Shown: positions 33,155 to 41,678 of the stretch, one piece after another
Position numbering within the stretch: the first letter of the stretch is position 1
Layout: each line of letters begins with the position of its first letter
Translations under genes and position numbers: made by a program
The notes under the pieces: model-generated
Database searches by the model: none
What the model saw: the letters and a program-made list of their open reading frames with translations, nothing else
What the model was told of the DNA's origin: nothing
Source of the DNA: Rubrivivax sp.
Lineage (GTDB): Bacteria > Pseudomonadota > Gammaproteobacteria > Burkholderiales > Burkholderiaceae_C
DNA: 64,000 nt
Direction: 5' to 3'
Assembly (NCBI GenBank): GCA_004210455.1
Contig: SEFA01000016.1
Location: forward strand, 27,472 to 91,471

Positions 33155-33418
33155 CCATCAAACGAAGTCAGTATCACATGCGATGTGCGATTGGCGCCTA
33201 CGTGGTCCTACGTGCGCCCATGACTATTTCTCTGTCGCCCCCAACTTTTGGCTATAGGTCGCACGTCAGGGTGAAGCCCGGCCAGCGCACGCGCACTGCA
33301 CCAAAATGAGGTCAGACAACCTGGGCGATTGCTGGATTCCTCAACCCACTCGCGGCGAAGTGTCTTCGCCATGAACAAGGGACAAGATGTCGGGTTCGAT
33401 CTTCGGTTTCCGGAGTGG

Positions 33419-34618
33419 TCAAACGCGTTCGACGACGACCGCGATGCCTTGACCCACACCGATGCACATCGTGCACAGCGCGTAGCGGCTCTGTGTCCTG
33501 TGGAGCTGGTTGATCGCCGTGGTGACCAGCCGAGCGCCGCTGGCGCCGAGCGGGTGACCCAGCGCGATCGCCCCGCCATTAGGGTTCACGCGCGGATCGT
33601 CGTCCTGCAGTCCGAGATCGCGCAGCACCGCCAGACCCTGGGCGGCGAAGGCCTCGTTCAGTTCGATGACGTCCATCTGCTCCAGCGTGAGTCCGACCTG
33701 TGCGAGGACCTTGCGCGTCGCCGGCGCGGGACCGATGCCCATGATGCGCGGCGCGACGCCTGCCGTCGCCATGCCCAGCACCCGGGCGCGCGGGGTCAGG
33801 CCGTGCCGGGCGATCGCCGCTTCGCTCGCCATCAGCAAGGCACAACTGCCGTCGTTGACGCCGGAGGCATTGCCGGCGGTCACGCTGCCGTCCGGCCGGA
33901 CCACGCCCTTGAGCCGGGCCAGCGCCTCCAGGCTGGTCTCGCGCGGGTGCTCGTCCTGGCAGACGACGACCGCGTCGCCCTTCTTCTGGGGAATGGTCAC
34001 CGGGCAGAGCTCGGCGTCGAAGAAGCCGCTGCGCTGCGCGGCCAGCGCCTTGCTCTGCGACGCCAGCGCCATGCGGTCCTGGGCGTCGCGCTCGATGCCG
34101 AAATCGACGGCGACGTTCTCGGCGGTCTCCGGCATGGCGTCGACACCGTACTGCGCCTTCATCTTCGGGTTGATGAACCGCCAGCCGATGGTCGTGTCGT
34201 AGAGCGCGTTGGCGCGGGAGAAGGCCGATTCCGCCTTGGGCATGACGAAGGGGGCGCGGCTCATGCTTTCCACGCCGCCGGCGATCATCAATTGCGCCTC
34301 GCCGGCGCGGATCGCCCGGGCGGCGCTGCCGACGGCGTCCATGCCGGAGCCGCAGAGCCGGTTCAGCGTCACCCCGGGCACGGCGATCGGCAGGCCGGCC
34401 AGCAGGGCGGCCATGCGCGCGACATTGCGGTTGTCCTCGCCGGCTTGATTGGCGCAGCCGTAGATCACGTCGTCGAGGGCTTCCCAGTCGAGCGACGGGT
34501 GGCGCGCCATCAGAGCCTGGATGGGCACCGCCCCCAGATCGTCCGCGCGGACCGACGACAGGGCGCCGCCGTATCGCCCGAAAGGGGTGCGCTGCGCATC
34601 GCAGATGAAGGCGTGCAT
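33419..34618 (-). CDS. pcaF: 3-oxoadipyl-CoA thiolase (PcaF/PaaJ-like)
   Basis: A 399-residue thiolase. The nucleophilic cysteine is in 'TLNRLCGSGMDAVGSAARAI', the catalytic His in 'NGGAIALGHPLGASGARL' and the second cysteine in 'ALCTMCIGVGQGIAVVVE'. 'GWRFINPKMKAQYGVDAMPETAEN' is characteristic of the PcaF/PaaJ subgroup that splits 3-oxoadipyl-CoA to succinyl-CoA and acetyl-CoA; 399-401 residues is the normal length. AGGAG lies seven bases before the ATG. With the PaaH-like dehydrogenase and IclR regulator nearby it suggests the lower beta-ketoadipate or phenylacetate route. Confidence 0.92.
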   Translation of the reverse strand: MHAFICDAQRTPFGRYGGALSSVRADDLGAVPIQALMARHPSLDWEALDDVIYGCANQAGEDNRNVARMAALLAGLPIAVPGVTLNRLCGSGMDAVGSAARAIRAGEAQLMIAGGVESMSRAPFVMPKAESAFSRANALYDTTIGWRFINPKMKAQYGVDAMPETAENVAVDFGIERDAQDRMALASQSKALAAQRSGFFDAELCPVTIPQKKGDAVVVCQDEHPRETSLEALARLKGVVRPDGSVTAGNASGVNDGSCALLMASEAAIARHGLTPRARVLGMATAGVAPRIMGIGPAPATRKVLAQVGLTLEQMDVIELNEAFAAQGLAVLRDLGLQDDDPRVNPNGGAIALGHPLGASGARLVTTAINQLHRTQSRYALCTMCIGVGQGIAVVVERV

Positions 34619-34818
34619 GAAAAGTCTCCTGTATCTTTATGAGAATGCGAGGTTCGGGGGATCATAGGGTGACGCTGGAAAAACCTGTGACAAGTTGCAC
34701 GGTCCCCTCGGGATCATGCGCAACGCCGTACGGTTGACGCGCTTTTGATTTAAGTTGCGCCCCTCCGCAGCCGAAGCTGCTGACGAGGGCGCCCGATCCG
34801 GGACGCGGAACTACAAGA

Positions 34819-36117
34819 ATGAAGGACAGATCGGCCGATCCGCTCATCGATGTGAACCAGCTGAAAGTGGGGATGTTCATCCATCTCGACCTCGGCTGGA
34901 TGTCGCATCCGTTTCCGCTCAGCAGCTTCAAGCTGAGCTCGGAAGAGCAGTTGCTGATCCTGCGCCGCCTGGGACTGAAGCAGGTGCGCTGGAGTCCGGG
35001 CAAGAGCGATCTGCCGCTGGAAGCCACGCCGATGCCTGCGCCGCCCGTGGCGGCGGCCGTGGTCGACGACCAGCGCAGCGTCGAGGACGAGGTGCGCGAG
35101 CGCCATCGCCGCCTGCTGGCCGAGCAGCGCGATGCGCTGCTGCTGTGCGAACGCCAGTACGCCGAGGCCGCCACCGCCCTGCGCGACCTGATGGACCTCG
35201 TGCCGCGTGAACCGACGGAGGCGCGCGACCGCTCGTCCGCGTTGTCCCGCGCGCTGCTGGACAAGATGCTGGTCGAGGGCGACATCAACATCCGTCTGCT
35301 CAACGAGGGCGCCGGTGACCGGGGCACCGCGCACGCGCTCAACGTCGCCGTGATCGCGATGCTGCTGGGCCGGGCGTTCGGACTGGGTCGGGACGAGATG
35401 CTGGAGCTGGGCCAGGGCGCGCTGCTGCACGACATCGGCAAGCTGGAACTGACGGCCCGTTTCCGCCATCGCGACGACAGCTTCACCGCCGCCGAGGTAG
35501 CCGCCTATCAGCAGCACGTCGCCAAGGGTGTGGTGCTGGGGCAGAAGATGGGCGTGGGCGCGGGCCCGCTGCTGATCATCGCGCAGCATCACGAACACGC
35601 CGACGGCAGCGGATTCCCGCAACGCCTGAACGCCGACCGCATGAGCATCGGCGCCCGGATCGTGGCGCTGGTGAACCGCTTCGACGGCCTGTGCAATCCG
35701 CTGCTCAGTTCCAAGGCGATGACGCCGCATGAGGCCCTGTCGTTGATGTTCGCGCAGGGCCGCAGCCGTTTCGACGCGACCATGCTCAATGCCTTCATCC
35801 GGATGATGGGCGTGTATCCGCCGGGCTCCGCCGTGCAACTGACCGACGACCGCTACGCGCTGGTCGTCGCCGTCAACTCGTCGCGCCCGCTCAAGCCCAG
35901 GGTCATGGTCCACGATCCCCGGGTACCGCGCGATGAAGCGCTGGTGCTCAACCTGGAAGAGCTGCCCGACCTCGGCATCCGCCGCAGCGTCAAGCCGCAG
36001 CAGTTGCCGCGCGCCTCGCTGGACTACCTCAGCCCGCGCAGCCGCATCGCCTATTTCTTCGAATCCGCCGGCCCGATGTCCATGCCGCCCTCGCCCCCCG
36101 GGGAGATGGCGGCGTGA
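34819..36117 (+). CDS. DUF3391/HD-GYP domain c-di-GMP phosphodiesterase
   Basis: A 432-residue protein. Residues about 10-130 are the DUF3391 N-terminal module ('IDVNQLKVGMFIHLDLGWMSHPF') with a helical linker; residues about 165-340 are an HD-GYP domain: 'HALNVAVIAMLLG', 'GALLHDIGKLEL', 'HVAKG', 'IAQHHEHADGSGFPQRLNAD'. The GYP triad is GFP here, a common variant. HD-GYP enzymes hydrolyse c-di-GMP to GMP. The stop overlaps the GTG start of the PAS-GGDEF-EAL gene, so the two c-di-GMP proteins are made together. Divergent from the thiolase gene by 200 bp. Confidence 0.93.
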   Translation: MKDRSADPLIDVNQLKVGMFIHLDLGWMSHPFPLSSFKLSSEEQLLILRRLGLKQVRWSPGKSDLPLEATPMPAPPVAAAVVDDQRSVEDEVRERHRRLLAEQRDALLLCERQYAEAATALRDLMDLVPREPTEARDRSSALSRALLDKMLVEGDINIRLLNEGAGDRGTAHALNVAVIAMLLGRAFGLGRDEMLELGQGALLHDIGKLELTARFRHRDDSFTAAEVAAYQQHVAKGVVLGQKMGVGAGPLLIIAQHHEHADGSGFPQRLNADRMSIGARIVALVNRFDGLCNPLLSSKAMTPHEALSLMFAQGRSRFDATMLNAFIRMMGVYPPGSAVQLTDDRYALVVAVNSSRPLKPRVMVHDPRVPRDEALVLNLEELPDLGIRRSVKPQQLPRASLDYLSPRSRIAYFFESAGPMSMPPSPPGEMAA

Positions 36118-38279
36118 ATCTTCCGGTCCGAGCCACCGCCGCGGCCCCCGCGGCGCTCAATGCCGCGTTCCTGCCGCTGATCGACGGCCTGCAGGAGGCG
36201 GTCTGGCTGGTGGACGCGCGCACCCATTGCGTCGTGGCGGTCAACCAGGCCTCGCAGCAGCTGCTCGGGCTGCAGGCAAAGGATCTGGTGGGCGGCAGCA
36301 TCGAGTCCCTGGCGTCGACGCCGGAGGATGCGCTGTTCTGGATGGATGCCGCGATCGGCCGCCGGGAGAGCCTGCACACCGACACGATGATGCGTCACGC
36401 GGACGGGCGCATGCTGTGGATTTCCCGCCGCATCAGCCATGTCGCGCAGGCGCAGGGCGACGGACTGTGGCTGATCGCGATGCGCGATCAGACGCAGCAG
36501 CGCCAGCACGACGAGGAACGCGAGACGCTCCTGGCGGAACTCCGGGCCACGCTGGAATCGACCGCGGACGGCATCCTGGTCACCGACCTGGCCGGCCGGA
36601 TCCGCAGCTTCAACCAGCGGCTCGCGTCGCTGTGGGGCATTCCGGAGGATCTGCTCAACGACCGCAACGACGACGCCGTGCAGGCATGGATGAGGCGCAG
36701 CGTCGTCGACGGCGCCGCCTACGCGATGCGACTGGGCGCGATCCAGGAGTCGCCGCTGCTGCACACCAGCGACAACCTCAAGCTGATCGACGGGCGCGTC
36801 CTCGAGCGCGTCTCGCTGCCTCAGTGGAGCCGGGGCCGGCCGATCGGGCGCGTGTACTCGTTCCGCGACCTCAGCGAGAAGCTGGCCGCGCACCAGCGCA
36901 TCGAGGAACTGTCCCACAACGACATGCTGACCGGACTGCCGAACCGGCGCGCGCTGATGGAACGCGTGGACTACGCGCAGGCGATGGCACGTCGCGAGAC
37001 GACGCCGTTCGCGCTGCTCAACGTCGATCTCGACCGCTTCAAGCAGATCAACGACACGCTGGGACATTCGTACGGCGACCGCGTGCTGAAGGAAGTCGCG
37101 CTTCGGCTGAAGGAATCGCTGCGCGAAGTGGACACCGTCGCACGGCTGGACGGCGACGAGTTCGCGCTGCTGATCCACCAGGCCGACGCCCGCGGCGCCG
37201 AGCACGCGGCGCGACGCGTCCAGGAGGCGATGTCGCGCCCCTTCTGTTTCGACACTTTGAGCTTCACGGTCACCTGCAGCATCGGCATCGCGCTGTTCCC
37301 CGGCGACGGCGCCAGCGCCGAGGAACTGCTGGCCAGCGCCGAGCGCGCGATGCACTGGGTCAAGGAGAGCGGCCGCAGCGCGTTCCGCTTCCACCAGCCG
37401 CGCAAGGACGTGGACCTGCTGTCGCGCATGCGGCTCGACCATGCGATGCGTCAGGCACTGCAGGAACACGAGTTCCGTCTCCACTTCCAGCCGCAGGTCT
37501 CGCTGGAGACCGGCGAGCTGGTGGGCGCCGAAGCGCTCATCCGCTGGCGCGATCCGCTGCGCGGCGACGTGCCGCCCTCCGAGTTCATTCCCGTGGCCGA
37601 GGAGAGCGGCTTCATCGTCGCGATCGGCCAGTGGGTGCTGCAGCAGGCGGTGGCGCAGGCCGCGGCGTGGCTGCAGAAGGGCCTGCGCGTGCCGGTGGCG
37701 GTCAACGTGTCGGCCTTGCAGTTCCAGCAGACGCAATTCGTCGAACAGGTCGGCCAGGCGCTTCGCGCCTACGACCTGCCGCCGTCGCTGCTGGAGCTGG
37801 AACTCACCGAATCCGTGCTGCTGCGCGACGCCGAGGAAGCGCTGCATCGGATGGAGGCGCTGTCGGAACTCGGCGTGCTGATGTCGATCGACGATTTCGG
37901 CACCGGCTATTCGAGCCTGGGGTATCTGAAGCGCTTCCCGATCCAGCGGCTCAAGATCGATCGCAGCTTCGTGCACGGCTTGCCGGGCGACGCGAGCGAC
38001 GCCGGCATCGTCAACGCGATCGTGCAGATGGGCCGGGCGCTCAATCTGAAGGTCATCGCCGAGGGCGTGGAGACCGACGCGCAACGCGAATTCCTGGCGC
38101 GCTGCGGCTGCCACGAATACCAGGGTTTCCTGTGCGCGCCGGCGCTGGAGACGCGCGCGTTCGAGGAGCGCCGGGTGCAGATCGCCGCGCAGGCCGAGGC
38201 CGGCAAGTTGGCGCGCGAGCAGGCTGCGGCGGTGCCGCGAGCCGCGCGCGCGTCCGTGCACCTGCTTCGCGGCGCCTGA
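36114..38279 (+). CDS. PAS-GGDEF-EAL c-di-GMP turnover protein
   Basis: A 721-residue cytoplasmic protein. Two PAS domains (about residues 20-125 and 145-255) are followed by a GGDEF domain (about 275-430) and an EAL domain (about 445-690). The GGDEF signature is degenerate: 'VARLDGDEFALL' has Asp for the first Gly. The EAL domain keeps its key residues: 'GAEALIRW', 'ELTESVLL', 'SIDDFGTGYSSL', 'RLKIDRSFV' and 'VIAEGVET'. So phosphodiesterase activity is likely, cyclase activity doubtful. Start GTG at 36114 overlaps the HD-GYP stop (GTGA). No membrane segment is seen. Confidence 0.93.
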   Translation: MNLPVRATAAAPAALNAAFLPLIDGLQEAVWLVDARTHCVVAVNQASQQLLGLQAKDLVGGSIESLASTPEDALFWMDAAIGRRESLHTDTMMRHADGRMLWISRRISHVAQAQGDGLWLIAMRDQTQQRQHDEERETLLAELRATLESTADGILVTDLAGRIRSFNQRLASLWGIPEDLLNDRNDDAVQAWMRRSVVDGAAYAMRLGAIQESPLLHTSDNLKLIDGRVLERVSLPQWSRGRPIGRVYSFRDLSEKLAAHQRIEELSHNDMLTGLPNRRALMERVDYAQAMARRETTPFALLNVDLDRFKQINDTLGHSYGDRVLKEVALRLKESLREVDTVARLDGDEFALLIHQADARGAEHAARRVQEAMSRPFCFDTLSFTVTCSIGIALFPGDGASAEELLASAERAMHWVKESGRSAFRFHQPRKDVDLLSRMRLDHAMRQALQEHEFRLHFQPQVSLETGELVGAEALIRWRDPLRGDVPPSEFIPVAEESGFIVAIGQWVLQQAVAQAAAWLQKGLRVPVAVNVSALQFQQTQFVEQVGQALRAYDLPPSLLELELTESVLLRDAEEALHRMEALSELGVLMSIDDFGTGYSSLGYLKRFPIQRLKIDRSFVHGLPGDASDAGIVNAIVQMGRALNLKVIAEGVETDAQREFLARCGCHEYQGFLCAPALETRAFEERRVQIAAQAEAGKLAREQAAAVPRAARASVHLLRGA

Positions 38280-38344
38280 TCCGCGCCGCTCGCGAGGGCG
38301 GCACAATGCGTCGATGGGCCGCTGTCGACGGCCGGGAGACACGT

Positions 38345-38668
38345 GTGCTGTACAAGTTCAAGTCGAAGGCCGGGGCGGACGTCATCATGACGGCCGCTCA
38401 CGGCGATCAAGCGCTGCAGGCCCTGGGGCGCGGACCGGCGCCGCAAGGCATCTTCCAGGCGTCCGACCTGCCCGCGCTGATCGCGCATGGCGAGGCGGCG
38501 ATCGCGGAGGAACAACAGTCGCAGGAACGTGCCGCCGAACAGGCGCAGGCCGAAGGCCGCAAACCGCCGCCCAAGCCCGAGGTGTCGCTGCGCCAGCGCC
38601 TGTGGCCGTTGCTGGAGCTGATGCGCGCCGCGCAGGGGGCCGGCACCGACGTGGTCTGGGGCGTCTGA
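38345..38668 (+). CDS. DUF1840 family protein
   Basis: A 107-residue cytoplasmic protein beginning 'MLYKFKSKAGADVIMTAAHGD', the hallmark of DUF1840, a small family common in Burkholderiales and without known function. The C-terminus 'LRQRLWPLLELMRAA' with 'VVWGV' is also conserved. The start is GTG at 38345 with GGGAG upstream; the open frame extends far upstream but only as an overlap with the EAL gene. The next gene begins on the base after its stop. Confidence 0.9.
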   Translation: MLYKFKSKAGADVIMTAAHGDQALQALGRGPAPQGIFQASDLPALIAHGEAAIAEEQQSQERAAEQAQAEGRKPPPKPEVSLRQRLWPLLELMRAAQGAGTDVVWGV

Positions 38669-39346
38669 GTGGACCCGACGCTGATCCTGGCCATCCGGCA
38701 CGGCGAGACCGCCTGGAACAGGGAGGGCAGGCTGCAAGGTCACCTGAACCGCCCTCTGAACGCGCTGGGCGAGCGCCAGGCCGAGCGGCTCGGTGCCGCG
38801 CTGGCCGACCATCCGATCGACGCGATCTATGCGAGTGACCTGGACCGCGCCGCCGTGACCGCTCGTCATCTGGCGACGCCGCATGGGCTGGACGTCCGTC
38901 TCGACGAACGGCTGCGCGAGCGCGCGTTCGGCATCCACGAGGGCAAGCTGTGGACCGAGATCGAGTCCGGCTTCCCCGAGGACGCCCTGCGCTGGCGGCG
39001 ACGCGATCCGGATTTCGAGCCACCCGGCGGCGAAAGTCTCACCGCGCTCTACGCGCGCTGCATCGCGGTCGTGTCCGAACTGGCCGCCGCGCACGCGGGC
39101 CAGACGATTGCGGTCGTCGCGCACGGCGGGGTGTTGGACTGCCTCTACCGCGCCGCCACCCGCATCGACCTTCAGGCGCCGCGCAGCTGGGTCCTGGGCA
39201 ACACCAGCGTGAACCGGCTGCTGCACTCGCCGCAGGGATTCAGCCTGGTCGGGTGGAACGACGATCAACATCTGCAAGGCCTGGCGCTGGACGATCCCGG
39301 CGTGCCGGGCTTCATTCCGGCCGCGGTCGCGACCGCCCGGGCTTGA
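38669..39346 (+). CDS. Histidine phosphatase family protein (phosphoglycerate mutase-like)
   Basis: A 225-residue protein of the histidine phosphatase superfamily. The phosphate-accepting His is in 'LAIRHGETAWNREGRLQGHLN' (residues about 7-27), Arg/Glu partners lie in 'IYASDLDRA' and 'LRERAFGIHEGKLW', and the second histidine in 'VVAHGGVLDCLYR'. GpmB/CobC-like; the substrate cannot be decided. Start GTG directly follows the DUF1840 stop. Confidence 0.9.
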   Translation: MDPTLILAIRHGETAWNREGRLQGHLNRPLNALGERQAERLGAALADHPIDAIYASDLDRAAVTARHLATPHGLDVRLDERLRERAFGIHEGKLWTEIESGFPEDALRWRRRDPDFEPPGGESLTALYARCIAVVSELAAAHAGQTIAVVAHGGVLDCLYRAATRIDLQAPRSWVLGNTSVNRLLHSPQGFSLVGWNDDQHLQGLALDDPGVPGFIPAAVATARA

Positions 39347-39429
39347 GCGCGTGATCGCCGGCTCCCACGAGGGCCGGCGGCCGCCGATATCGACAAGAGC
39401 GCCGCATCGAGCGTTCCTCGAGGAGACAC

Positions 39430-40506
39430 ATGACCGACGCACAGATCATCGTGCTGGCCACGCCCGTGTTCTTCGCCCTCATCGGGCTCGAATACTGGAT
39501 CGGCCTGCGCCGCGGCCGCAACACCTATCGCCTCAACGATGCGGTGAGCAGCATCGCGCTGGGCATGCTGAGCCAGGTGGTGGGCGTGATGACCAAGCTC
39601 TTCACGCTGGGCATCTACACCTGGGTCTTCGAACACGCCGCGCTGATGCGTCTGGATGCCGGCGACTGGTGGGTGTGGCTGCTGGGGCTGCTGCTCTACG
39701 ACTTCCTCTATTACTGGCACCACCGCCTCGGCCACACCACTGCGCTGCTGTGGGCCGCTCACGCCGTCCACCACCAGAGCGAGGACTACAACCTCTCCAC
39801 CGCGCTGCGGCAGACCGGCAGCGGCTGGCTGGTCGGGTGGGCCTTCTACATGCCGATGGCGATCCTGGGATTCCCGCCGCTGGTGTACGCGGTCGTCGCG
39901 CTGGTCGACCTGCTGTACCAGTTCTGGGTGCACACGCAGCAGATCGGCAGGCTGGGCTGGTTCGACCGGTGGTTCTGCTCGCCATCCAATCACCGGGTGC
40001 ATCACGCCGTCAACGATCCTTATCTTGACCGCAACTACGGCGGAATCCTGGTCATCTGGGATCGGATGTTCGGGAGTTTCCAGGAAGAGCTGGATCAAGA
40101 GCCCTGCGTCTACGGCACGCGCGACGCGCTGCAGAGCTGGAACCCTTGGACGGCCAACGTGCAGGTCTACGCCAAGCTGCTGTCCAAGACGCGGCGCACG
40201 CCGCGCTGGCGGGACAAGTTGCGCCTGTGGTGGGAGCCGGCGCATTGGGAGCCGGGCATCGGCGCCCGCATAGCGCCCGGATACGACCCGCACACGAGGC
40301 CGCTGTTCGACCCGAAGGTCGCGCCCTCGCACGCCTGGGCGGCGGGCGGCATGTTCCTCGTGCTGCTGGTCGCGATCGCACTGTTCCTCTGGCATGCCCA
40401 CCGGCTCGGCCCGATCGAGCAGATCGCCGTGCTCGCTGCCCTCCTGGCGGGGCAGGTCCTGACGGCACGTCTGTTATCACCCGCCGGCCCTCTGGTTCAC
40501 CCCTAA
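39430..40506 (+). CDS. Sterol desaturase / fatty acid hydroxylase family membrane protein
   Basis: A 358-residue membrane protein with about five hydrophobic segments. The di-iron histidine clusters are 'YYWHHRLGH' (about residue 97), 'HAVHHQSEDYN' (about 112) and 'NHRVHHAVND' (about 190), the ERG3/sterol desaturase-type pattern. Bacterial homologues hydroxylate or desaturate lipids such as sterol-like, carotenoid or ornithine lipids; which applies here is unknown. A GGAG site precedes the ATG. The C-terminal part after residue 280 adds two membrane segments. Confidence 0.9.
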   Translation: MTDAQIIVLATPVFFALIGLEYWIGLRRGRNTYRLNDAVSSIALGMLSQVVGVMTKLFTLGIYTWVFEHAALMRLDAGDWWVWLLGLLLYDFLYYWHHRLGHTTALLWAAHAVHHQSEDYNLSTALRQTGSGWLVGWAFYMPMAILGFPPLVYAVVALVDLLYQFWVHTQQIGRLGWFDRWFCSPSNHRVHHAVNDPYLDRNYGGILVIWDRMFGSFQEELDQEPCVYGTRDALQSWNPWTANVQVYAKLLSKTRRTPRWRDKLRLWWEPAHWEPGIGARIAPGYDPHTRPLFDPKVAPSHAWAAGGMFLVLLVAIALFLWHAHRLGPIEQIAVLAALLAGQVLTARLLSPAGPLVHP

Positions 40507-40542
40507 CGGGGAACTGTTGCAATTTTGCGTCGGGCGTGATGG

Positions 40543-40566
40543 GTGCGTGCAACGCACTTCTATACT
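40543..40566 (+). promoter_or_regulatory. Porin promoter with upstream dyad
   Basis: A good -10 box TATACT (40561-40566) follows a perfect inverted repeat GTGCGT-GCA-ACGCAC (40543-40557). The -35 region is weak, so the dyad may bind an activator or a repressor. It lies 65 bp before the porin start. Confidence 0.5.
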
Positions 40567-40631
40567 CCGCACACCTTGCAGTAAAGCCATGAGCCAGACC
40601 GGCTGAAACCTCCAACTGGATGAAGGTGGGT

Positions 40632-41585
40632 ATGAAAAAGATTGCATTCGCTGCGGCCATCGCGGCCCTTTCCGCTCCCGTGTTCGCGCAGAGCTCCGTC
40701 ACGCTCTGGGGTCGCATCAACACCTCGGTGGAAAGCATCAAGACCGGCAACAACGACCGCGTCGCTTCGGTGATCAACAACAACTCCCGCCTGGGTTTCA
40801 AGGGCACGGAAGACCTCGGCAGCGGCCTGAAGGCCAGCTTCGCCCTGGAGCACGGCCTGAACTCGGACGACGGCCGCCAGACCAATTCGGCGTTCTGGAA
40901 CCGTGAAGCCAGCGTGCAGCTGGCTGGCGATTTCGGCGCTGTCCGCCTGGGCCGCTGGACCCCGGGCTCGTACTACGCCACCGCCGACTACGTGTCGATG
41001 CACAACCACGACACCGGCACGTCGGAAGACAAGCTGTACTCGGGCGCAGGCTTCACGCAGACCAACAAGGTCGGCTACTTCACCCCGAACATCAGCGGCT
41101 TCAACGGCGAGTTCACGCTGCACGCCGGTGAAGGCGTCGATCCGCGCGGCTACGACGTCGCCCTGAACTACGACCAGGGCCCCGTGCACCTGGGCGCTGG
41201 TTACAGCAAGCAAGGCCCGGCCAAGCAGTACGCGATCCGCGGCCTGTATGAACTGGGCGCCTTCACCTTCGGCGGCTACGCGCAGCGCGAAGAGTCGGGC
41301 ACGCCGCTGGTCCCCGGTGGCAAGGACAGCCGTTGGATCGGCCGTGCCGCTGTGATGTACACGATGGGTCAGTCGGAATTCCACCTGAACGTCGGTGGCA
41401 CCAAGGCCGGCGCGTACTCGTTCAACAACGGTCGCAACGGTGGCAAGCAGTACACGGTGGCGTACAACTACAACCTGAGCAAGCGCACCAAGGTGTATGC
41501 GTTCTACACCGCCGTGGATGCGAATACGCCGGCCAAGCGCGACGACCTGAACTCGTTCGCCCTGGGCGTTCGCCACAACTTCTGA
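40632..41585 (+). CDS. Outer-membrane porin, Burkholderiales type
   Basis: A 317-residue porin. Signal peptide 'MKKIAFAAAIAALSAPVFA' (cleaved before 'QSSVTLWGRINTSVES'), then 16-strand trimeric-porin sequence with 'NNSRLGFKGTEDLGSGLKASF' and a C-terminal 'FALGVRHNF' ending in Phe, required for BAM-dependent assembly. The ATG at 40632 with AAGGTGGG upstream was preferred over an ATG four codons earlier. The shorter than usual length (often 340-390) suggests compact loops. A strong terminator follows. Confidence 0.93.
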   Translation: MKKIAFAAAIAALSAPVFAQSSVTLWGRINTSVESIKTGNNDRVASVINNNSRLGFKGTEDLGSGLKASFALEHGLNSDDGRQTNSAFWNREASVQLAGDFGAVRLGRWTPGSYYATADYVSMHNHDTGTSEDKLYSGAGFTQTNKVGYFTPNISGFNGEFTLHAGEGVDPRGYDVALNYDQGPVHLGAGYSKQGPAKQYAIRGLYELGAFTFGGYAQREESGTPLVPGGKDSRWIGRAAVMYTMGQSEFHLNVGGTKAGAYSFNNGRNGGKQYTVAYNYNLSKRTKVYAFYTAVDANTPAKRDDLNSFALGVRHNF

Positions 41586-41604
41586 TCTCCGGGTCACGAA
41601 GCAG

Positions 41605-41630
41605 AAAGGCGCTCCTCGGAGCGCCTTTTT
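41605..41630 (+). terminator. Terminator of the porin gene
   Basis: An 11-bp stem (41605-41615 with 41618-41628), a two-base loop and TTTTT at its end, 20 bases after the porin stop. Confidence 0.92.
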
Positions 41631-41678
41631 CTTTGCCGTTCCGGAGCGTCGGTCAGCTCGCCTGGCCGGGCTCCCCGA

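Larger units (their letters stand above)
32846..33418. other. 573-bp regulatory gap between iclR-type and thiolase genes
   Basis: No protein gene is supported here; a 93-codon plus-strand frame (32976-33257) has no recognisable content. The stretch is AT-richer than its surroundings and holds three dyads: TTTGCC-AG-GGCAAA (32937-32950), the quasi-palindrome TGCATCAAATTGGTGCA (32977-32993) and a long interrupted dyad at 33124-33154. A TATAGT -10-like box lies on the minus strand at 32911-32916, pointing at the IclR gene, with the first dyad just upstream of it. Confidence 0.6.

Noticed and set aside
32976..33257. A 93-codon plus-strand frame in the large gap
   Set aside because: No ribosome site, mixed composition with no domain, and it overlaps regulatory-looking dyads.
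35933..38344. A very long plus-strand frame leading into DUF1840
   Set aside because: It overlaps the HD-GYP and GGDEF-EAL genes in another frame; only the last 107 codons from the GTG at 38345 match DUF1840.
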